DNA of 64,000 bases from positions 138,416 to 202,415 of the forward strand of contig NZ_AYYQ01000035.1 in the NCBI RefSeq assembly GCF_001435995.1, read 5' to 3'. Positions 1 to 12,982 of this stretch are shown one piece after another (within the stretch, counting starts at the first letter, position 1; each line of letters starts with the position of its first letter). The translations under genes were made by a program, and so were the position numbers. A model generated the notes under the pieces. It did no database searches. It was not told the origin of the DNA and worked only from the letters and a program-made list of their open reading frames with translations. The DNA is from Apilactobacillus ozensis DSM 23829 = JCM 17196. Its GTDB lineage: Bacteria > Bacillota > Bacilli > Lactobacillales > Lactobacillaceae.

Positions 1-484
1 TTCATTTGATGATGCAGCAGTGCTTTTCTTAGCTATGTTTTATGTTGGAAATGGTTTCCATTACTTCATTGCGGCAAGAAATGCTGGATTATCAGTTTTA
101 TTTTATGCCTTATTGATTGTTTGGATGACTGATAGTGGTGCATATCTAATTGGTCGTAAAATTGGTAAACATAAATTAGCTCCAAATGTTAGTCCTAATA
201 AAACTTGGGAAGGATCGGTTGGAGGATCTATAATTGCTACAATTGTTGGGGTATTATGGATTTGCATTTATCCAATTGCTGGTTTTAATATTTTTGAAAT
301 GTTGATTATTACGGTCGTTCTTTCAATTGCTGGTCAATTTGGTGATTTAGTAGAATCGGCTCTAAAGAGATATTATCGAGTGAAGGACTCTGGGAAAATT
401 TTACCGGGGCACGGTGGAATTTTAGACCGCTTTGATAGTCTAATTTTTATATTACCGTTATTACATTTATTTGGAATCATTTAA
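1..484 (+). CDS. cdsA: Phosphatidate cytidylyltransferase, 3' part
   Basis: CdsA makes CDP-diacylglycerol from CTP and phosphatidic acid in the membrane, the branch point for anionic phospholipids. The frame is already open at base 2, so the gene is cut by the left edge and about 160 C-terminal residues are visible. They contain several hydrophobic membrane segments. Near the end is the CdsA family signature: an S-A-L-K-R start, then K-D-S-G, then P-G-H-G-G-I-L-D-R-F-D. The apparent GTG at 20 is an internal codon. The stop lies 25 bases before the rseP start, so the two are probably cotranscribed, which is the usual cdsA-rseP-proS-polC order in lactobacilli. Confidence 0.95.
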   Translation, partial: SFDDAAVLFLAMFYVGNGFHYFIAARNAGLSVLFYALLIVWMTDSGAYLIGRKIGKHKLAPNVSPNKTWEGSVGGSIIATIVGVLWICIYPIAGFNIFEMLIITVVLSIAGQFGDLVESALKRYYRVKDSGKILPGHGGILDRFDSLIFILPLLHLFGII

Positions 485-509
485 GGTTCTTTATTAAGGA
501 GGAATGCTT

Positions 510-1787
510 TTGATTACTACGATAATTTCATTTATTATAGTTTTTGGTTTATTAGTAATTGTGCATGAGTTTGGACATTTCATTGTAGCTAAAAAATCAG
601 GAATTATGGTACGTGAGTTTTCAATAGGAATGGGTCCTAAAATTTTTTATTACCGTAAGAATAATACTACTTACACTTGGCGATTATTACCACTAGGTGG
701 GTATGTTAGGATGGCAGGTAGTGCTGATAATGAGTCCCAAGAAATTAAGCCTGGCACGCCTATCAGTTTGAAATTTAATAGTGACAACAATGAAGTTATT
801 TCCATTAATACAAGTCATAAACAAACACTATTCAATGGAGTACCCTTGACGGTTACTAAGGCAGATTTAGAAAAAGATTTGTTCATTGAAGGTTTTGAGA
901 ATGCTGACGAAAGCGAAAAAAAGACTTTTAAAGTAAATCATGATGCAACAATTATTGAAGAAGATGGAACTGAAGTTCAAATTGCTCCAGAAGATGTTCA
1001 GTTTCAAAATGCTCCACTGTTTAGAAGAATTTTAACTAATTTTGCTGGAGTTTTTAATAATGTTTTGCTTGCAATCGTAGCTTTTACGGTCGTTTCTTTC
1101 ATGCAAGGTGGCGTTTCTAGTTATACTAATAAGGTAAATTTAGCCTCTAACGATTCAATAGCTGCCAAAGCAGGTTTACAAAATAATGACAAAATACTAA
1201 AGATTAACGATGCTAAGGTTAATAACTGGTATGATTTAACTAAACAAATTCAAGCTAAACCCAATCAGAAAATTGCTTTAGATGTAGAGAGAAATAACCA
1301 AAGTCGTAAAATTAATTTAAAAACTGGTAGTTCCGAATACAATAACAAAAAAGTGGGTGTAATTGGAATTACGCAAACCACTGATAATTCATTTACAGCT
1401 AAAATAACTTCTGGATTTACACAAACTTGGCGAATGACAACTACTTTAGTGTCGGCACTATATTATATGATTGTTGGACACTTTAGTTTAAATGACTTAG
1501 GAGGTCCAGTGGCCATATTTGCTAGTACGTCACAGGCAGCCAAATTAGGAGTTTTAGGAGTCGTTAATTTACTTGCGTTTTTATCTATAAATTTGGCGAT
1601 TATGAACTTAATACCAATTCCAGCTTTAGATGGTGGTAAAATATTATTGAACATAATTGAAGCCATTAGAAGAAAACCAGTTTCAGAAAAGGTAGAAACC
1701 ATTATTACTGTAGTTGGAGCGGTGTTCTTACTAATATTAATGCTACTAGTTACTTTCAACGATATACAAAGATATTTTATAAGGTAA
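510..1787 (+). CDS. rseP: Site-2 (RIP) zinc metalloprotease RseP
   Basis: Membrane-embedded protease that cleaves transmembrane substrates such as anti-sigma factors and signal-peptide remnants. The first transmembrane helix carries the zinc motif HEFGH (about residues 19-23). A PDZ domain follows in the middle (about 200-280), and the second active-site motif, N-L-I-P-I-P-A-L-D-G-G, lies near the C-terminus. The length, about 425 residues, is normal. I chose TTG at 510 because AAGGAGG (496-502) sits 7 bases before it; the in-frame ATG at 504 is only one base from the ribosome-binding site. The gene sits between cdsA and proS with short gaps, consistent with an operon. Confidence 0.95.
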   Translation: MITTIISFIIVFGLLVIVHEFGHFIVAKKSGIMVREFSIGMGPKIFYYRKNNTTYTWRLLPLGGYVRMAGSADNESQEIKPGTPISLKFNSDNNEVISINTSHKQTLFNGVPLTVTKADLEKDLFIEGFENADESEKKTFKVNHDATIIEEDGTEVQIAPEDVQFQNAPLFRRILTNFAGVFNNVLLAIVAFTVVSFMQGGVSSYTNKVNLASNDSIAAKAGLQNNDKILKINDAKVNNWYDLTKQIQAKPNQKIALDVERNNQSRKINLKTGSSEYNNKKVGVIGITQTTDNSFTAKITSGFTQTWRMTTTLVSALYYMIVGHFSLNDLGGPVAIFASTSQAAKLGVLGVVNLLAFLSINLAIMNLIPIPALDGGKILLNIIEAIRRKPVSEKVETIITVVGAVFLLILMLLVTFNDIQRYFIR

Positions 1788-3521
<1,734 letters not shown>

Positions 3522-3525
3522 CAAT

Positions 3526-3561
3526 AAAAAAGACCAGTGAAAGATGTAACTGGTCTTTTTT
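3526..3561 (+). terminator. Intrinsic terminator after proS
   Basis: A stem of about 12 pairs (3526-3538 with 3549-3561, core AAGACCAGT / ACTGGTCTT) with a 10-base loop runs into a T-run. It separates proS from polC. Confidence 0.9.
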
Positions 3562-3589
3562 AATCTTTGATTAGGAGGGCTTAAAATTA

Positions 3590-6500
3590 ATGGATAACCC
3601 TGATTTGTTTATTAAATTGCTAAACCAACTTCAGATGACAGATTCAGTTAGTGATGAAGATTTTAAAAGTGGTTTAATTGATGAAATTAATGTTCATGAA
3701 AAATCTAACTGTTGGGATTTTTTAATAAGTTTAAATAACATTTTGCCATATAAAAAATTTATCGACTTTTATAGTCGTATGCAGGCTACTTTTAGTCCAA
3801 TTGCCAAAACCAATTTATTTATAAAGACCAGGAATAATAACTTTAATAACAAACTGCTTGGCGAATATTGGATTTGGATTATTAAAAATAGTGGAGTTTC
3901 AACTTCTTTAATTCAAACTTTATTAAATTCAGAACCACCTAAGTTGATAGAATCTAAGGTTGAATATGTAGCTGAAAATGAAATTGTTAAAAACTTTTTG
4001 GTTCAAAAAGCTTTAGGACCAATTGAAGAAATGTATGCTCAACTAGGTTTTCCTAAGTTTCATATTAATATTAGAGTTGATAATACAGCATCACAAGAAA
4101 AAATAAATGAATTTAGGCAAAAAAAAGAAATGGATGATGCTAAGTTAGCTCAAAAAGCAGTTGAAGCGATAAAAGATGCTAATCAAAAACGTGATAACAA
4201 TAAAAAAGCTGCTATTCCCAATGGAAAAGTTACGATTGGTAAAAAAATAAACAGTGATGAATCGGTTACAAAGCTAGCTGATATTTTACAAGAGGAACGC
4301 TCAGTAATTGTTAACGGGCATATTTTTGATAAAGAAATTAGGGAATTACGTTCTGGTAGACAATTAATGATTTTAAAAATTACTGATTATAGTTCTTCTA
4401 TTGTAGTAAAGAAATTTTCTAACAACGATGAAGATAAAAATCAATTTGCTGCCTTACAAGAAGGTGAATGGATAAAAGTTAGGGGAAGTGTACAAGAAGA
4501 TAATTATACCCATGAACTAACTTTAAATGCATACGATATTAATCCTTTGCAGCATGAAGAACGTCATGATAATGCTGATGAAAAACGTATTGAATTACAT
4601 CTGCATACTCAAATGAGTCAGATGGATGCAACTAATAGTATTGATGACTTTGTTAAGCGAGCTAAAGATTGGGGACATCCAGCAATTGCTATCACTGACC
4701 ATAGTGCTATTCAAGGCTTTCCCTTTGCGTATAAAGCAGCTAAAAAAAATGACATTAAGATGCTGTATGGTGTTGAAGCTAATGTGGTCGATGACGGTGT
4801 CCCAATTTCATTTAATAATGATGGTCGTGAACTATTAGGTGCTACCTATGTAGTTTTTGATGTTGAAACAACTGGATTATCAGCGATTTATGATCGAGTT
4901 ATCGAATTATCAGCCGTTAAAATGGTGCATAATAATGTTGTTAATCAGTTTGAAGAATTTATTGACCCTGGATTTCATTTGTCAGAACAAACGACTAATT
5001 TGACTTCTATTACCGATGAAATGGTTAAAGGTTCGAAAAGTGAAGAAGAGGTTTTTAAACTATTTAGAGAATTTTGTGGAGATGCAATTGTAGTAGGTCA
5101 TAATGTTACTTTTGACGTTGGGTTTATGAATACTGGATATAAGAGACATGGAATGAGTGAAATTTCTAATCCAATTATTGATACGTTACCACTTGCGAGG
5201 TTTTTATACCCACATTACAAAAGTTATCGTTTAAATACTTTAGCTAAAAAGTTTAACGTTTCTTTAGAGCATCATCACCGAGCTGTTTTTGATGCGGAAA
5301 GTACAGGTCATCTGAACTATCTATTCTTGAAAGATGCTGAAAAAAGATATGGCATTACAACGATTGACCAGTTAAATGACCATATGACTGATAATGGAGC
5401 CTATCGTCATGCTAGACCTTTTCACGCAATTTTAATGGCTAAAACACAAGTTGGTCTTAAAAATATGTTTAAACTAGTTTCTTATTCTAACGTTGATTAT
5501 TTCTACCGAGTTCCTAGAATTCCTAGAAGTGTTTTAGAAAAATATCGTGATGGTATCTTAGTAGGTTCAGCGTGTGCCAATGGTGAAGTTTTTACCGCAA
5601 TGATGCAAAAGGGTAAAGATGAAGCTCGCAAAAAAGCTGAATTTTACGATTATCTGGAAGTTCAGCCATCAGCTGCCTACCAACCACTAATTGATTCGCA
5701 ATTAATTCATGATCAGAATCATTTAGAGGAAATAGTTAAAAATATGGTTGATTTAGGAGAAGAATTAAATAAACCAGTAGTAGCAACTGGGGATGTTCAT
5801 TATTTGGACCCACATGATTATATTTATCGTAAAATTCTAATTCATTCGCAAGGTGGGGCTAATCCACTAAATCGTCAAAAATTACCAGATGTACATTTTT
5901 TAACTACTGATGAGATGTTAAAAGACTTTTCCTATCTTGGTGAAGACATAGCTAAAAAAATTGTAGTTACTAATACCAATAAAATTGCTGATGAAATTGA
6001 CGACGTACATCCAGTTAAAGATAAGTTATATACTCCACATATGGATGGTGCTGAAGATAAGATAAGAGACAAGACCATGGCTACAGCCTATAAATTATAT
6101 GGTAACCCCTTACCCGATATCATTGAAAAAAGACTAAAAAAAGAATTAAAAAGTATTATCGGTAATGGATTTTCAGTTATTTACCTAATTGCTCAAAGGT
6201 TAGTTGCCAAAAGTAATAAAGATGGATACTTAGTTGGTTCTAGAGGCTCAGTTGGTTCTAGTTTAGTAGCGACTATGGCTGGAATAACTGAAGTTAATCC
6301 ACTTCCGCCACATTATCGTTGTCCTGAATGTAAGTATTCACATTTTTACACGAAAGGTGAATATAGTTCAGGATACGATTTACCACATAAAAAGTGTCCA
6401 AAATGTGGGACCTTAATGATTGGTGACGGGCATAATATTCCTTTTGAAACTTTCTTAGGCTTTACTGGTAATAAGGTGCCAGATATTGATTTAAATTTCT

Positions 6501-7906
6501 CGGGAGATTATCAACCAATTGCACATAATTATTTAAAAGTGTTGTTTGGTGAGAAAAGTGTTTATCGTGCTGGGACTATTGGTACCATTGCAGATAAGAC
6601 GGCTTATGGATACGTAAAAGCCTATGAACGTGATACTGAGCAAACCTTACGAACTGCTGAAATTGATCGTTTAGCTAAGGGAGCGACTGGAGTTAAACGT
6701 ACAACCGGACAACATCCCGCCGGAATCATCATTGTGCCAGATGATATGGATATTTATGATTTTACGCCGGTACAATATCCGGCTGATGACCAAAATGCAG
6801 CTTGGGAAACGACGCATTTTGATTTCCATTCTATTCATGATAATATTCTTAAAATGGATGTTTTGGGACATGATGATCCGACTATGATTAGAACACTACA
6901 AGATTTATCAGGAATTGATCCACAGTCCATACCAATGGATGATCCAGGCGTTATGTCAATTTTTTCTAAACCTGATATTTTAGGAGTAGACGAAAGACAA
7001 ATTAATTCTAAAACTGGAACGCTAGGAGTTCCTGAATTCGGAACTAAATTTGTTCGTGGAATGTTGGAACAAACTCACCCAAGTAATTTTTCAGAATTGT
7101 TACAGATATCGGGACTATCACATGGTACGGATGTATGGTTAGGAAATGCTGATGAGCTAATTAAAGAAGGTAAGGCAACGATTGCGAACGTTATTGGTTG
7201 CCGTGATAATATTATGACCGATTTAATTAACTGGGGATTAGATTCAGAAACCTCATTTCAAGTTATGGAATCAGTGCGAAAGGGCCGTGGTATCACTGAT
7301 GAGTGGCAATCAAAAATGCGTCAAACAAATGTTCCTAGTTGGTATATTGAATCTTGCTTAAAAATTAAATATATGTTCCCACGAGCCCATGCAGCAGCAT
7401 ATGTTTTAATGGCGTTAAGAGTAGCTTATTTTAAAGTTTACTTTCCACTAGTTTATTATTGTGCATACTTTTCTGTGCGTGCTGATGACTTTGATATTGT
7501 GTCTATGTGTCACGGTAAAGAAGCAGTTAAAGCTGCTATGAAAGAAATTACCGATAAGGGGAACGATGCATCTGCTAAAGAGAAAAATTTATTAACAGTT
7601 TTAGAATTAGCTAACGAGATGCTAGAGCGTGGATTTGGTTTTAAGATGATTGATTTAGATAAGTCTGATGCTTCTAAATGGTTGATTGATGGGGATAAGC
7701 TTATTGCACCATTTAGATCAGTACCAGGTCTAGGACTAAATGTTGCCAAGCAAATCGTTGCTGCACGTGAAGATAAGCCATTTATATCTAAAGAAGATTT
7801 ATCTAAACGTGGTAAAGTCTCTAAAAAGTTAATTGAATTTATGGATTTAAATAATGTCTTAAAAGGTTTACCAGACGAAAATCAGCTTAGTCTGTTTGAT
7901 TTTTAA
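3590..7906 (+). CDS. polC: DNA polymerase III alpha subunit, PolC type
   Basis: Main replicative polymerase of low-GC Gram-positives, with built-in 3'-5' proofreading. The 1438 residues match PolC length. Order of domains: N-terminal region; OB fold (about 225-320); PHP domain with an intact metal motif (HLH at 337-339 and I-T-D-H-S); an inserted DEDD exonuclease starting F-D-V-E-T-T-G (D424, E426); the polymerase core, including a zinc-binding region (C-x2-C ... C-x2-C around 6320-6405) and P-D-I-D-L-N-F-S; and helix-hairpin-helix elements near the C-terminus. AGGAGG (3573-3578) precedes the ATG. Flanked by a terminator upstream and a hairpin leader downstream. Confidence 0.98.
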   Translation: MDNPDLFIKLLNQLQMTDSVSDEDFKSGLIDEINVHEKSNCWDFLISLNNILPYKKFIDFYSRMQATFSPIAKTNLFIKTRNNNFNNKLLGEYWIWIIKNSGVSTSLIQTLLNSEPPKLIESKVEYVAENEIVKNFLVQKALGPIEEMYAQLGFPKFHINIRVDNTASQEKINEFRQKKEMDDAKLAQKAVEAIKDANQKRDNNKKAAIPNGKVTIGKKINSDESVTKLADILQEERSVIVNGHIFDKEIRELRSGRQLMILKITDYSSSIVVKKFSNNDEDKNQFAALQEGEWIKVRGSVQEDNYTHELTLNAYDINPLQHEERHDNADEKRIELHLHTQMSQMDATNSIDDFVKRAKDWGHPAIAITDHSAIQGFPFAYKAAKKNDIKMLYGVEANVVDDGVPISFNNDGRELLGATYVVFDVETTGLSAIYDRVIELSAVKMVHNNVVNQFEEFIDPGFHLSEQTTNLTSITDEMVKGSKSEEEVFKLFREFCGDAIVVGHNVTFDVGFMNTGYKRHGMSEISNPIIDTLPLARFLYPHYKSYRLNTLAKKFNVSLEHHHRAVFDAESTGHLNYLFLKDAEKRYGITTIDQLNDHMTDNGAYRHARPFHAILMAKTQVGLKNMFKLVSYSNVDYFYRVPRIPRSVLEKYRDGILVGSACANGEVFTAMMQKGKDEARKKAEFYDYLEVQPSAAYQPLIDSQLIHDQNHLEEIVKNMVDLGEELNKPVVATGDVHYLDPHDYIYRKILIHSQGGANPLNRQKLPDVHFLTTDEMLKDFSYLGEDIAKKIVVTNTNKIADEIDDVHPVKDKLYTPHMDGAEDKIRDKTMATAYKLYGNPLPDIIEKRLKKELKSIIGNGFSVIYLIAQRLVAKSNKDGYLVGSRGSVGSSLVATMAGITEVNPLPPHYRCPECKYSHFYTKGEYSSGYDLPHKKCPKCGTLMIGDGHNIPFETFLGFTGNKVPDIDLNFSGDYQPIAHNYLKVLFGEKSVYRAGTIGTIADKTAYGYVKAYERDTEQTLRTAEIDRLAKGATGVKRTTGQHPAGIIIVPDDMDIYDFTPVQYPADDQNAAWETTHFDFHSIHDNILKMDVLGHDDPTMIRTLQDLSGIDPQSIPMDDPGVMSIFSKPDILGVDERQINSKTGTLGVPEFGTKFVRGMLEQTHPSNFSELLQISGLSHGTDVWLGNADELIKEGKATIANVIGCRDNIMTDLINWGLDSETSFQVMESVRKGRGITDEWQSKMRQTNVPSWYIESCLKIKYMFPRAHAAAYVLMALRVAYFKVYFPLVYYCAYFSVRADDFDIVSMCHGKEAVKAAMKEITDKGNDASAKEKNLLTVLELANEMLERGFGFKMIDLDKSDASKWLIDGDKLIAPFRSVPGLGLNVAKQIVAAREDKPFISKEDLSKRGKVSKKLIEFMDLNNVLKGLPDENQLSLFDF

Positions 7907-7962
7907 TTGAGAACTTTGTATTTTTATGTTACTCTAATAAGAGAGATATAGAGTACTTAAGT

Positions 7963-7990
7963 GAGTGAGCAGGGATGCTCACTCTTTTTA
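7963..7990 (+). terminator. Hairpin with T-run in the rimP leader
   Basis: An 8-pair stem GAGTGAGC / GCTCACTC (7963-7970 with 7977-7984) with a six-base loop is followed by TTTTTA. It may terminate polC transcripts or attenuate the rimP-nusA operon. I could not identify a convincing promoter between it and rimP. Confidence 0.6.
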
Positions 7991-8024
7991 TTGAACTAAT
8001 ATTTATAGATTAGGAGGTATTCTT

Positions 8025-8501
8025 TTGAGTAAAGTAATTGAAACTGTAACTCCATTATTAAAACCCATTTTAGAAAAATATGATTTTTATTTATACGACA
8101 TTGAATTTGTTAGTGAAAGTGGTAGCTGGTATTTGAGAGTTTACATCGATAAAACTGGTGGTATTACAATTGAAGATTGTGCTCTAGTTTCTGATGAGTT
8201 AAGCGAGAAATTAGATAGCATTGAGCCCGATCCAATTCCACAAGCTTATTACTTAGAAGTTTCTTCGCCAGGCGCTGAACGTCCTTTGAAAAAAGATTCC
8301 GACTTTCAAAGTGCTATTGGGGATTATGTAAACGTATCACTTTATGCGCCTATTAAGGGAAATAAAGTATTTGAAGGAACTTTAAAAGATATTAAAAACG
8401 ATACATTATTTATTGAATATAACGATAAAAGTGTTATGCGAACCGTTGAAATACCAAAGAGTTCAATTGCTAAAGCTAGGTTAGCAATCAAATTTGATTA
8501 A
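8025..8501 (+). CDS. rimP: Ribosome maturation factor RimP
   Basis: Assembly factor for the 30S subunit, first gene of the nusA-infB operon. The 158 residues show the RimP layout: an N-terminal alpha/beta domain with Y-D-I-E-F-V and the conserved S-P-G-A-E-R-P-L segment, then a C-terminal SH3-like domain (about 90-158). The start is TTG, with AGGAGG about ten bases upstream. nusA begins 11 bases after the stop. The leader holds a terminator-like hairpin, so the operon may be attenuated. Confidence 0.95.
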   Translation: MSKVIETVTPLLKPILEKYDFYLYDIEFVSESGSWYLRVYIDKTGGITIEDCALVSDELSEKLDSIEPDPIPQAYYLEVSSPGAERPLKKDSDFQSAIGDYVNVSLYAPIKGNKVFEGTLKDIKNDTLFIEYNDKSVMRTVEIPKSSIAKARLAIKFD

Positions 8502-8512
8502 GGAGAAAAAAT

Positions 8513-9583
8513 ATGAGTAAAGAATTAGTTAGTGCTTTAAACTCTTTAGAAGAAGATAAGGGTATAAAAAAAGAAATTATTGTTGAAGCATTAGAAGCTG
8601 CACTAACTTCAGCATACAAGCGTAATTATGGACAAGCACAAAATGTTGAAGTTGAATTTGATGATAAAAAAGGCAATATTCATGTTTATGCTGTTAAAAA
8701 AGTAGTTGAAGAAGTTGCTGATAGTCGCTTGGAAGTAAGTATTAAAGATGCTTTAGAGCTTAATAAGGGTTATGAATTAGATGACGAAATTAAGTTTGAA
8801 GTAACACCAAAGAATTTTGGTAGAATTGCTGCTCAAACTGCTAAACAAGTTATTATGCAACGTGTCCGTGAAGCTGAAAGAACAATGGTTTACAATAAAT
8901 TTAGCAAATATCAAGATGAATTAATTACTGGTGAAGTTGAACGCCAAGATGGTCATTTTGTATACGTTGATTTGGGACAAGTAGAAGCAGTTATGCCGGC
9001 TGGCGATCAAATTCCAGGTGAAGTCTACCGTCCACAAGACAAAGTTAAAGTTTATGTAAATAAAGTAGAAGATGCCACTAAGGGACCACAAGTATTTGTT
9101 AGTCGTACTTCACCAGGTTTGTTAAAACGATTATTTGAAGAAGAAGTCCCAGAAATTTATGATGGTACCGTTGAAATTGTTTCAATCGCCAGAGAAGCTG
9201 GTGATAGAGCTAAGGTTTCAGTTCGTTCTAACAACCCAGATATTGATCCAGTTGGGACTACAGTTGGAACACGTGGACAAAGAGTTCAAACAATTGTAAA
9301 TGAATTAAGTGGAGAAAATATGGACGTTGTTGAGTGGACAGACGATAATGCTCAATACATTGCGAATGCACTTAATCCATCAGAAGTAGTTGACGTAATC
9401 TTTGATCCAGAAAATGAACGTGCATGTACAGTCATTGTACCTGATTACCAACTATCTTTAGCAATTGGTAAAAAAGGACAAAATGCTCGTTTAGCTGCTA
9501 AATTAACTGGATATAAGATAGATATTAAATCTGAATCTGAGGTTTCTGGTAACTCATCTGATATAATTGAAGATAATGAATAA
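8513..9583 (+). CDS. nusA: Transcription termination/antitermination factor NusA
   Basis: NusA binds RNA polymerase and nascent RNA and modulates pausing, termination and antitermination. The 356 residues contain an N-terminal polymerase-binding domain (about 1-125), an S1 domain (about 135-200) and two KH domains (about 205-345, with the G-x-x-G loop in A-I-G-K-K-G-Q-N-A). It lacks the C-terminal acidic repeats of the E. coli protein, which is normal for Firmicutes. ATG with AGGAG just ahead. Cotranscribed with rimP and ylxR. Confidence 0.97.
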   Translation: MSKELVSALNSLEEDKGIKKEIIVEALEAALTSAYKRNYGQAQNVEVEFDDKKGNIHVYAVKKVVEEVADSRLEVSIKDALELNKGYELDDEIKFEVTPKNFGRIAAQTAKQVIMQRVREAERTMVYNKFSKYQDELITGEVERQDGHFVYVDLGQVEAVMPAGDQIPGEVYRPQDKVKVYVNKVEDATKGPQVFVSRTSPGLLKRLFEEEVPEIYDGTVEIVSIAREAGDRAKVSVRSNNPDIDPVGTTVGTRGQRVQTIVNELSGENMDVVEWTDDNAQYIANALNPSEVVDVIFDPENERACTVIVPDYQLSLAIGKKGQNARLAAKLTGYKIDIKSESEVSGNSSDIIEDNE

Positions 9584-9619
9584 TTGATGACATAATATCA
9601 ATATGGGAGGAGATTGCAC

Positions 9620-9919
9620 ATGAAACGTAGAAAGATTCCTATGCGAAAAGATATTGTCACTGGCGAAATGGCTCCCAAAAAGGAACTAGTTAGAATCGTT
9701 AGAGATAAAGATAATAATGTTTCAGTTGATGAAACTGGTAAAAAATCAGGTAGAGGAGCATATTTATCAATTGATGTTGAAGTTGCTAAAAAAGCTAAGC
9801 AATCAAGAACTTTTGATAAGGTATTTTCTGTTAAGTTAGATGATGATTTTTATGATGACTTGATTGAGTACATTGATCATAAACAAGCAAGAAAGCAATT
9901 ATTTGGCGATGAAAAATAA
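9620..9919 (+). CDS. ylxR: RNase P modulator RnpM / YlxR
   Basis: Small basic nucleic-acid-binding protein of the YlxR (DUF448) family; the Bacillus homologue has been described as a modulator of RNase P. It starts K-R-R-K-I-P-M-R-K-D and has a G-R-G-A-Y-L segment, both conserved in the family. The ATG at 9620 is preferred because GGAGGA lies 8-9 bases ahead; an in-frame TTG two codons earlier is too close. The last 11 bases overlap the ylxQ start, so the two are translationally coupled. The functional assignment comes from family knowledge only. Confidence 0.92.
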   Translation: MKRRKIPMRKDIVTGEMAPKKELVRIVRDKDNNVSVDETGKKSGRGAYLSIDVEVAKKAKQSRTFDKVFSVKLDDDFYDDLIEYIDHKQARKQLFGDEK

Positions 9920-10241
9920 TATTTTAGATCAAAAATTCCTAAATTTAATAGGAATTGCTAAAAGAGCCGGTAAAATAGTGACTGGCGAAGATATTATATT
10001 GAATTCGATTAAAAAGAATAAAGTTCATTTTCTTTTGATTGCAAGTGATACTGGTAGTTCGGTATATAAAAAATTTAACGATAAAGCTAAATTTTATAAT
10101 ATCCCCACTAATTGTAAATTTAATAAATCTCAGATTAGTGATGCAATTGGGATGAAAAGAACTATTTTAGGCATAGATGATTTAGGTTTTTCTAAAAAAT
10201 TATCTGAATTAACAATGCAAAATAACGAAAAAGGAACGTGA
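9909..10241 (+). CDS. ylxQ: L7Ae-family ribosomal/RNA-binding protein YlxQ
   Basis: A 110-residue member of the L7Ae/L30e/S12e/Gadd45 fold that binds kink-turn RNA. The visible signature is [12 protein letters not shown] followed by the K-x2-L-L-I-A-S-D-T strand. The ATG at 9909 lies inside the end of ylxR, giving coupled translation. Reading could be extended further upstream, but that would overlap ylxR deeply and lacks a ribosome-binding site. infB starts five bases after the stop. Its role in the operon, perhaps in ribosome or RNase P biology, is inferred from neighbours. Confidence 0.9.
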   Translation: MKNNILDQKFLNLIGIAKRAGKIVTGEDIILNSIKKNKVHFLLIASDTGSSVYKKFNDKAKFYNIPTNCKFNKSQISDAIGMKRTILGIDDLGFSKKLSELTMQNNEKGT

Positions 10242-10245
10242 TGAT

Positions 10246-12504
10246 ATGGATAAAAAGAGAATTTATGAATTGTCCAAAGAAATTAGAGTGGATAGTAAGA
10301 AGATTTTAGATAAGGCAAAAGAAAAGGGCTTTGACGTCAAGAACCATATGTCAACATTAGGTGAAGATGAAGAAAAACAAATGCGTGATTTCTTTGCTAA
10401 AAACAAAAATAATCACAAAAAAAATAATTATCACAATAATAATAACCACCATAATAGCTACCACGGAAGCGTAAAAAGTAGTGGTCAAAGTCATGGTAAT
10501 GATAATAAACCAAGCCATGATAAAAATACCACCAATAAAGCTAATAATAGCCATGTAAGCAATAATACTACTAACAATCATAGTAACAACGATGCTAACA
10601 AAGGTAAAAACAACAAAAAACGTTTTAATAAAAAACGTAATAAATTTAATCGTCGCAATAAATTTAGTGGTATGTATACTAAGAATCAACGTATTCGCCA
10701 AATTCATAAAGAAAATAAATCAAATCAACGAAAAGAAAGACCATTACCAGAAACTTTAGTATATTCCGTAGGTATGAATGCTCAAGAAATTGGTAAACTA
10801 TTACATCGTGAACCAGCTGAAATCGTTAAGAAATTGTTCATGTTAGGAGTTATGGTTAACCAAAATGTTTCATTAGATAAAGAAACAATTGAATTATTAG
10901 CTGCTGACTATGGAATTAACGCTGAAGAAAAGCAAGAAGTTAATGTTTCTGATATTGATAAATTCTTTGAAGAAGAAAATAACAATACTAAATATCAAGA
11001 AGCTAGAGCTCCGGTAGTTACTATCATGGGACACGTTGACCACGGTAAAACTACTTTGCTTGATTATCTAAGACATTCTCATATTACTTCGGGTGAAGCT
11101 GGAGGAATTACGCAAGCTATTGGTGCATACCAAATTAAACATGATGATAAGAATATTACTTTCTTAGATACTCCTGGACATGCTGCATTTACTGAAATGA
11201 GAGCTCGTGGAGCTGATGTTACTGATATTACTATTCTAGTAGTAGCTGCTGATGACGGTGTTATGCCTCAAACCATAGAAGCTATTAATCATGCTAAAGC
11301 TGCCGAAACTCCAGTTATAGTTGCTGTTAATAAGATTGATAAACCTGGTGCAAACCCTGATCACGTTATTGAACAACTTACCGGTTATGGTCTAGTTCCT
11401 GAGGACTGGGGTGGAGATACTATTTTTGTTAAGATTTCTGCCAAAATGGGAACTAACGTTGATGAATTGTTAGACATGATTTTATTACAAGCTGATGTTA
11501 TGGAACTTAAAGCTAACCCTAAACAACATGCTGCTGGTTCGGTAATTGAAGCTCGACTAGATCGTGGTCGTGGTCCTGTAGCCACTTTATTAATTCAACA
11601 AGGTACAATGCACGTTGGTGATCCAATTGTTGTTGGTGATACATTCGGACGTGTGCGTACAATGAATAATGAAAATAACAAAGAAATTGATAACGCTAAG
11701 CCATCTACCCCAGTTGAAATAACTGGTTTAAATGATGTTCCAAAGGCCGGAGATCGTTTTGTAGTATTTGATGATGAAAAGACTGCTCGTGCTGCCGGTG
11801 AAGAACGTGCCAAAGAAGCTCAAGTTGAAGAACGTAAGAAGAACAATAGTATTACTTTAGATAACTTATTTGATTCACTTAAAGAAGGTGACATGAAAGA
11901 AGTTGCTGTAATTATTAAGGCTGATGTACGTGGTTCAGTTGAAGCTATTAGTTCTAGTTTAGAAAAAATTGACGTTGAAGGTGTTAAAGTCAACATTGTT
12001 CATAGTTCAGTAGGTGCTATTAACGAAAGTGATGTTGCTTTAGCTGAAGCAAGTAATGCTATTATTATTGGATTTAACGTTAGACCAACACCACAAGCTA
12101 AGATTCAAGCAGATGCAGACAGCGTTGATATTCGTTTACACCAAGTTATTTACGATGCCATTGATGAAGTTGAATCAGCTATGAAAGGGATGCTAGCTCC
12201 TAAGTACACCGAAGAAGTTACAGGTGAAGTTGAAGTTAGACAAATCTACAAAGCATCTAAGATTGGAACTATCGCTGGTGGAATGGTAACTAGTGGTGTA
12301 GTTAAGAACGATAGTAAGCTAAGATTAATTCGTGATAACGTTGTTATTTACAGTGGTGATATTGATAGCTTGAAACGTTTCAAAGATGATGCAAAAGAAG
12401 TTAAACAAGGTTTCGAATGTGGTATTACCATTGAAAATTATAACGACATTAAAATTGGCGATGTCATCGAAGCTTATGAAATGAAACAAGTTCCTGTTAA
12501 ATAG
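10246..12504 (+). CDS. infB: Translation initiation factor IF-2
   Basis: GTPase that brings fMet-tRNA to the 30S subunit and promotes subunit joining. The 752 residues begin with an IF2-N domain (1-50), then a strongly Asn/His/Lys-rich linker (about 55-155), a second IF2-N domain (about 170-220), the G domain with G1 motif GHVDHGKT (262-269), D-T-P-G-H and N-K-I-D, and C-terminal domains II-IV that bind the initiator tRNA. The length is typical for lactobacilli; the linker composition is unusual but still reads as one open frame. rbfA follows after 28 bases. Confidence 0.98.
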   Translation: MDKKRIYELSKEIRVDSKKILDKAKEKGFDVKNHMSTLGEDEEKQMRDFFAKNKNNHKKNNYHNNNNHHNSYHGSVKSSGQSHGNDNKPSHDKNTTNKANNSHVSNNTTNNHSNNDANKGKNNKKRFNKKRNKFNRRNKFSGMYTKNQRIRQIHKENKSNQRKERPLPETLVYSVGMNAQEIGKLLHREPAEIVKKLFMLGVMVNQNVSLDKETIELLAADYGINAEEKQEVNVSDIDKFFEEENNNTKYQEARAPVVTIMGHVDHGKTTLLDYLRHSHITSGEAGGITQAIGAYQIKHDDKNITFLDTPGHAAFTEMRARGADVTDITILVVAADDGVMPQTIEAINHAKAAETPVIVAVNKIDKPGANPDHVIEQLTGYGLVPEDWGGDTIFVKISAKMGTNVDELLDMILLQADVMELKANPKQHAAGSVIEARLDRGRGPVATLLIQQGTMHVGDPIVVGDTFGRVRTMNNENNKEIDNAKPSTPVEITGLNDVPKAGDRFVVFDDEKTARAAGEERAKEAQVEERKKNNSITLDNLFDSLKEGDMKEVAVIIKADVRGSVEAISSSLEKIDVEGVKVNIVHSSVGAINESDVALAEASNAIIIGFNVRPTPQAKIQADADSVDIRLHQVIYDAIDEVESAMKGMLAPKYTEEVTGEVEVRQIYKASKIGTIAGGMVTSGVVKNDSKLRLIRDNVVIYSGDIDSLKRFKDDAKEVKQGFECGITIENYNDIKIGDVIEAYEMKQVPVK

Positions 12505-12532
12505 TATTTATTGCTAAGGGAGTGTAAATATC

Positions 12533-12889
12533 ATGACACAAAATTACAGAGTTGGTAGATTAGAACAAGAAATACAACGTGAAGTAAATGATATACTGTT
12601 GAAGCGTGTTCGTGACCCGCGTGTGAACGGTGTTACAATTACTGGAGTAGATGTAACTGGTGATTTACAGCAGTCTACTATTTACTACAGTATTTTGTCT
12701 GATAAGGATAACGATGAGGAAAATACTCAAAAGGGTCTAGAAAAAGCTACTCCATTAATTCGTGGCGAACTAGGTTCTAGATTAAGTATTTATAAAACAC
12801 CTGAAATTAAATTTGCCTTAGATAATTCGATTCAATATGGTAGTAAAATTGACCAATTAATTAATAAATTGAAACGTGAAGACAGATAA
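12533..12889 (+). CDS. rbfA: 30S ribosome-binding factor RbfA
   Basis: Cold-shock factor for late 16S rRNA 5'-end maturation. The 118 residues hold the single KH-type fold, with the conserved R-V-G-R-L-E-Q-E-I start and a D-P-R-V-N-G-V-T-I segment. GGGAG lies ahead of the ATG. It is the last gene of the rimP-nusA-infB operon: a clear terminator follows. Confidence 0.96.
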   Translation: MTQNYRVGRLEQEIQREVNDILLKRVRDPRVNGVTITGVDVTGDLQQSTIYYSILSDKDNDEENTQKGLEKATPLIRGELGSRLSIYKTPEIKFALDNSIQYGSKIDQLINKLKREDR

Positions 12890-12901
12890 ATAGAAAATAT
12901 G

Positions 12902-12937
12902 AAAAGAGAGTTCGCTTTTATAACGGGCTCTCTTTTT
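12902..12937 (+). terminator. Intrinsic terminator after rbfA
   Basis: The stem pairs 12902-12914 with 12924-12936 (core AAAAGAGAG / CTCTCTTTT, with G-U pairs near the loop) and runs into a T-run. Confidence 0.9.
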
Positions 12938-12942
12938 GTGTA

Positions 12943-12951
12943 TGATATAAT
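12943..12951 (+). promoter_or_regulatory. Extended -10 promoter for truB-ribF
   Basis: TGATATAAT matches an extended -10 (TGnTATAAT). The -35 region falls inside the preceding terminator and matches poorly. Placed about 30 bases before truB. Confidence 0.65.
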
Positions 12952-12982
12952 TTTCAAATAAGAAGATATCTAGGAGGCAATT

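Noticed and set aside
10357-10707. Hydrophobic 116-codon minus-strand frame inside infB
   Set aside because: Mirror image of the Asn/His/Lys-rich codons of IF-2, which read as Ile/Val/Met on the other strand.
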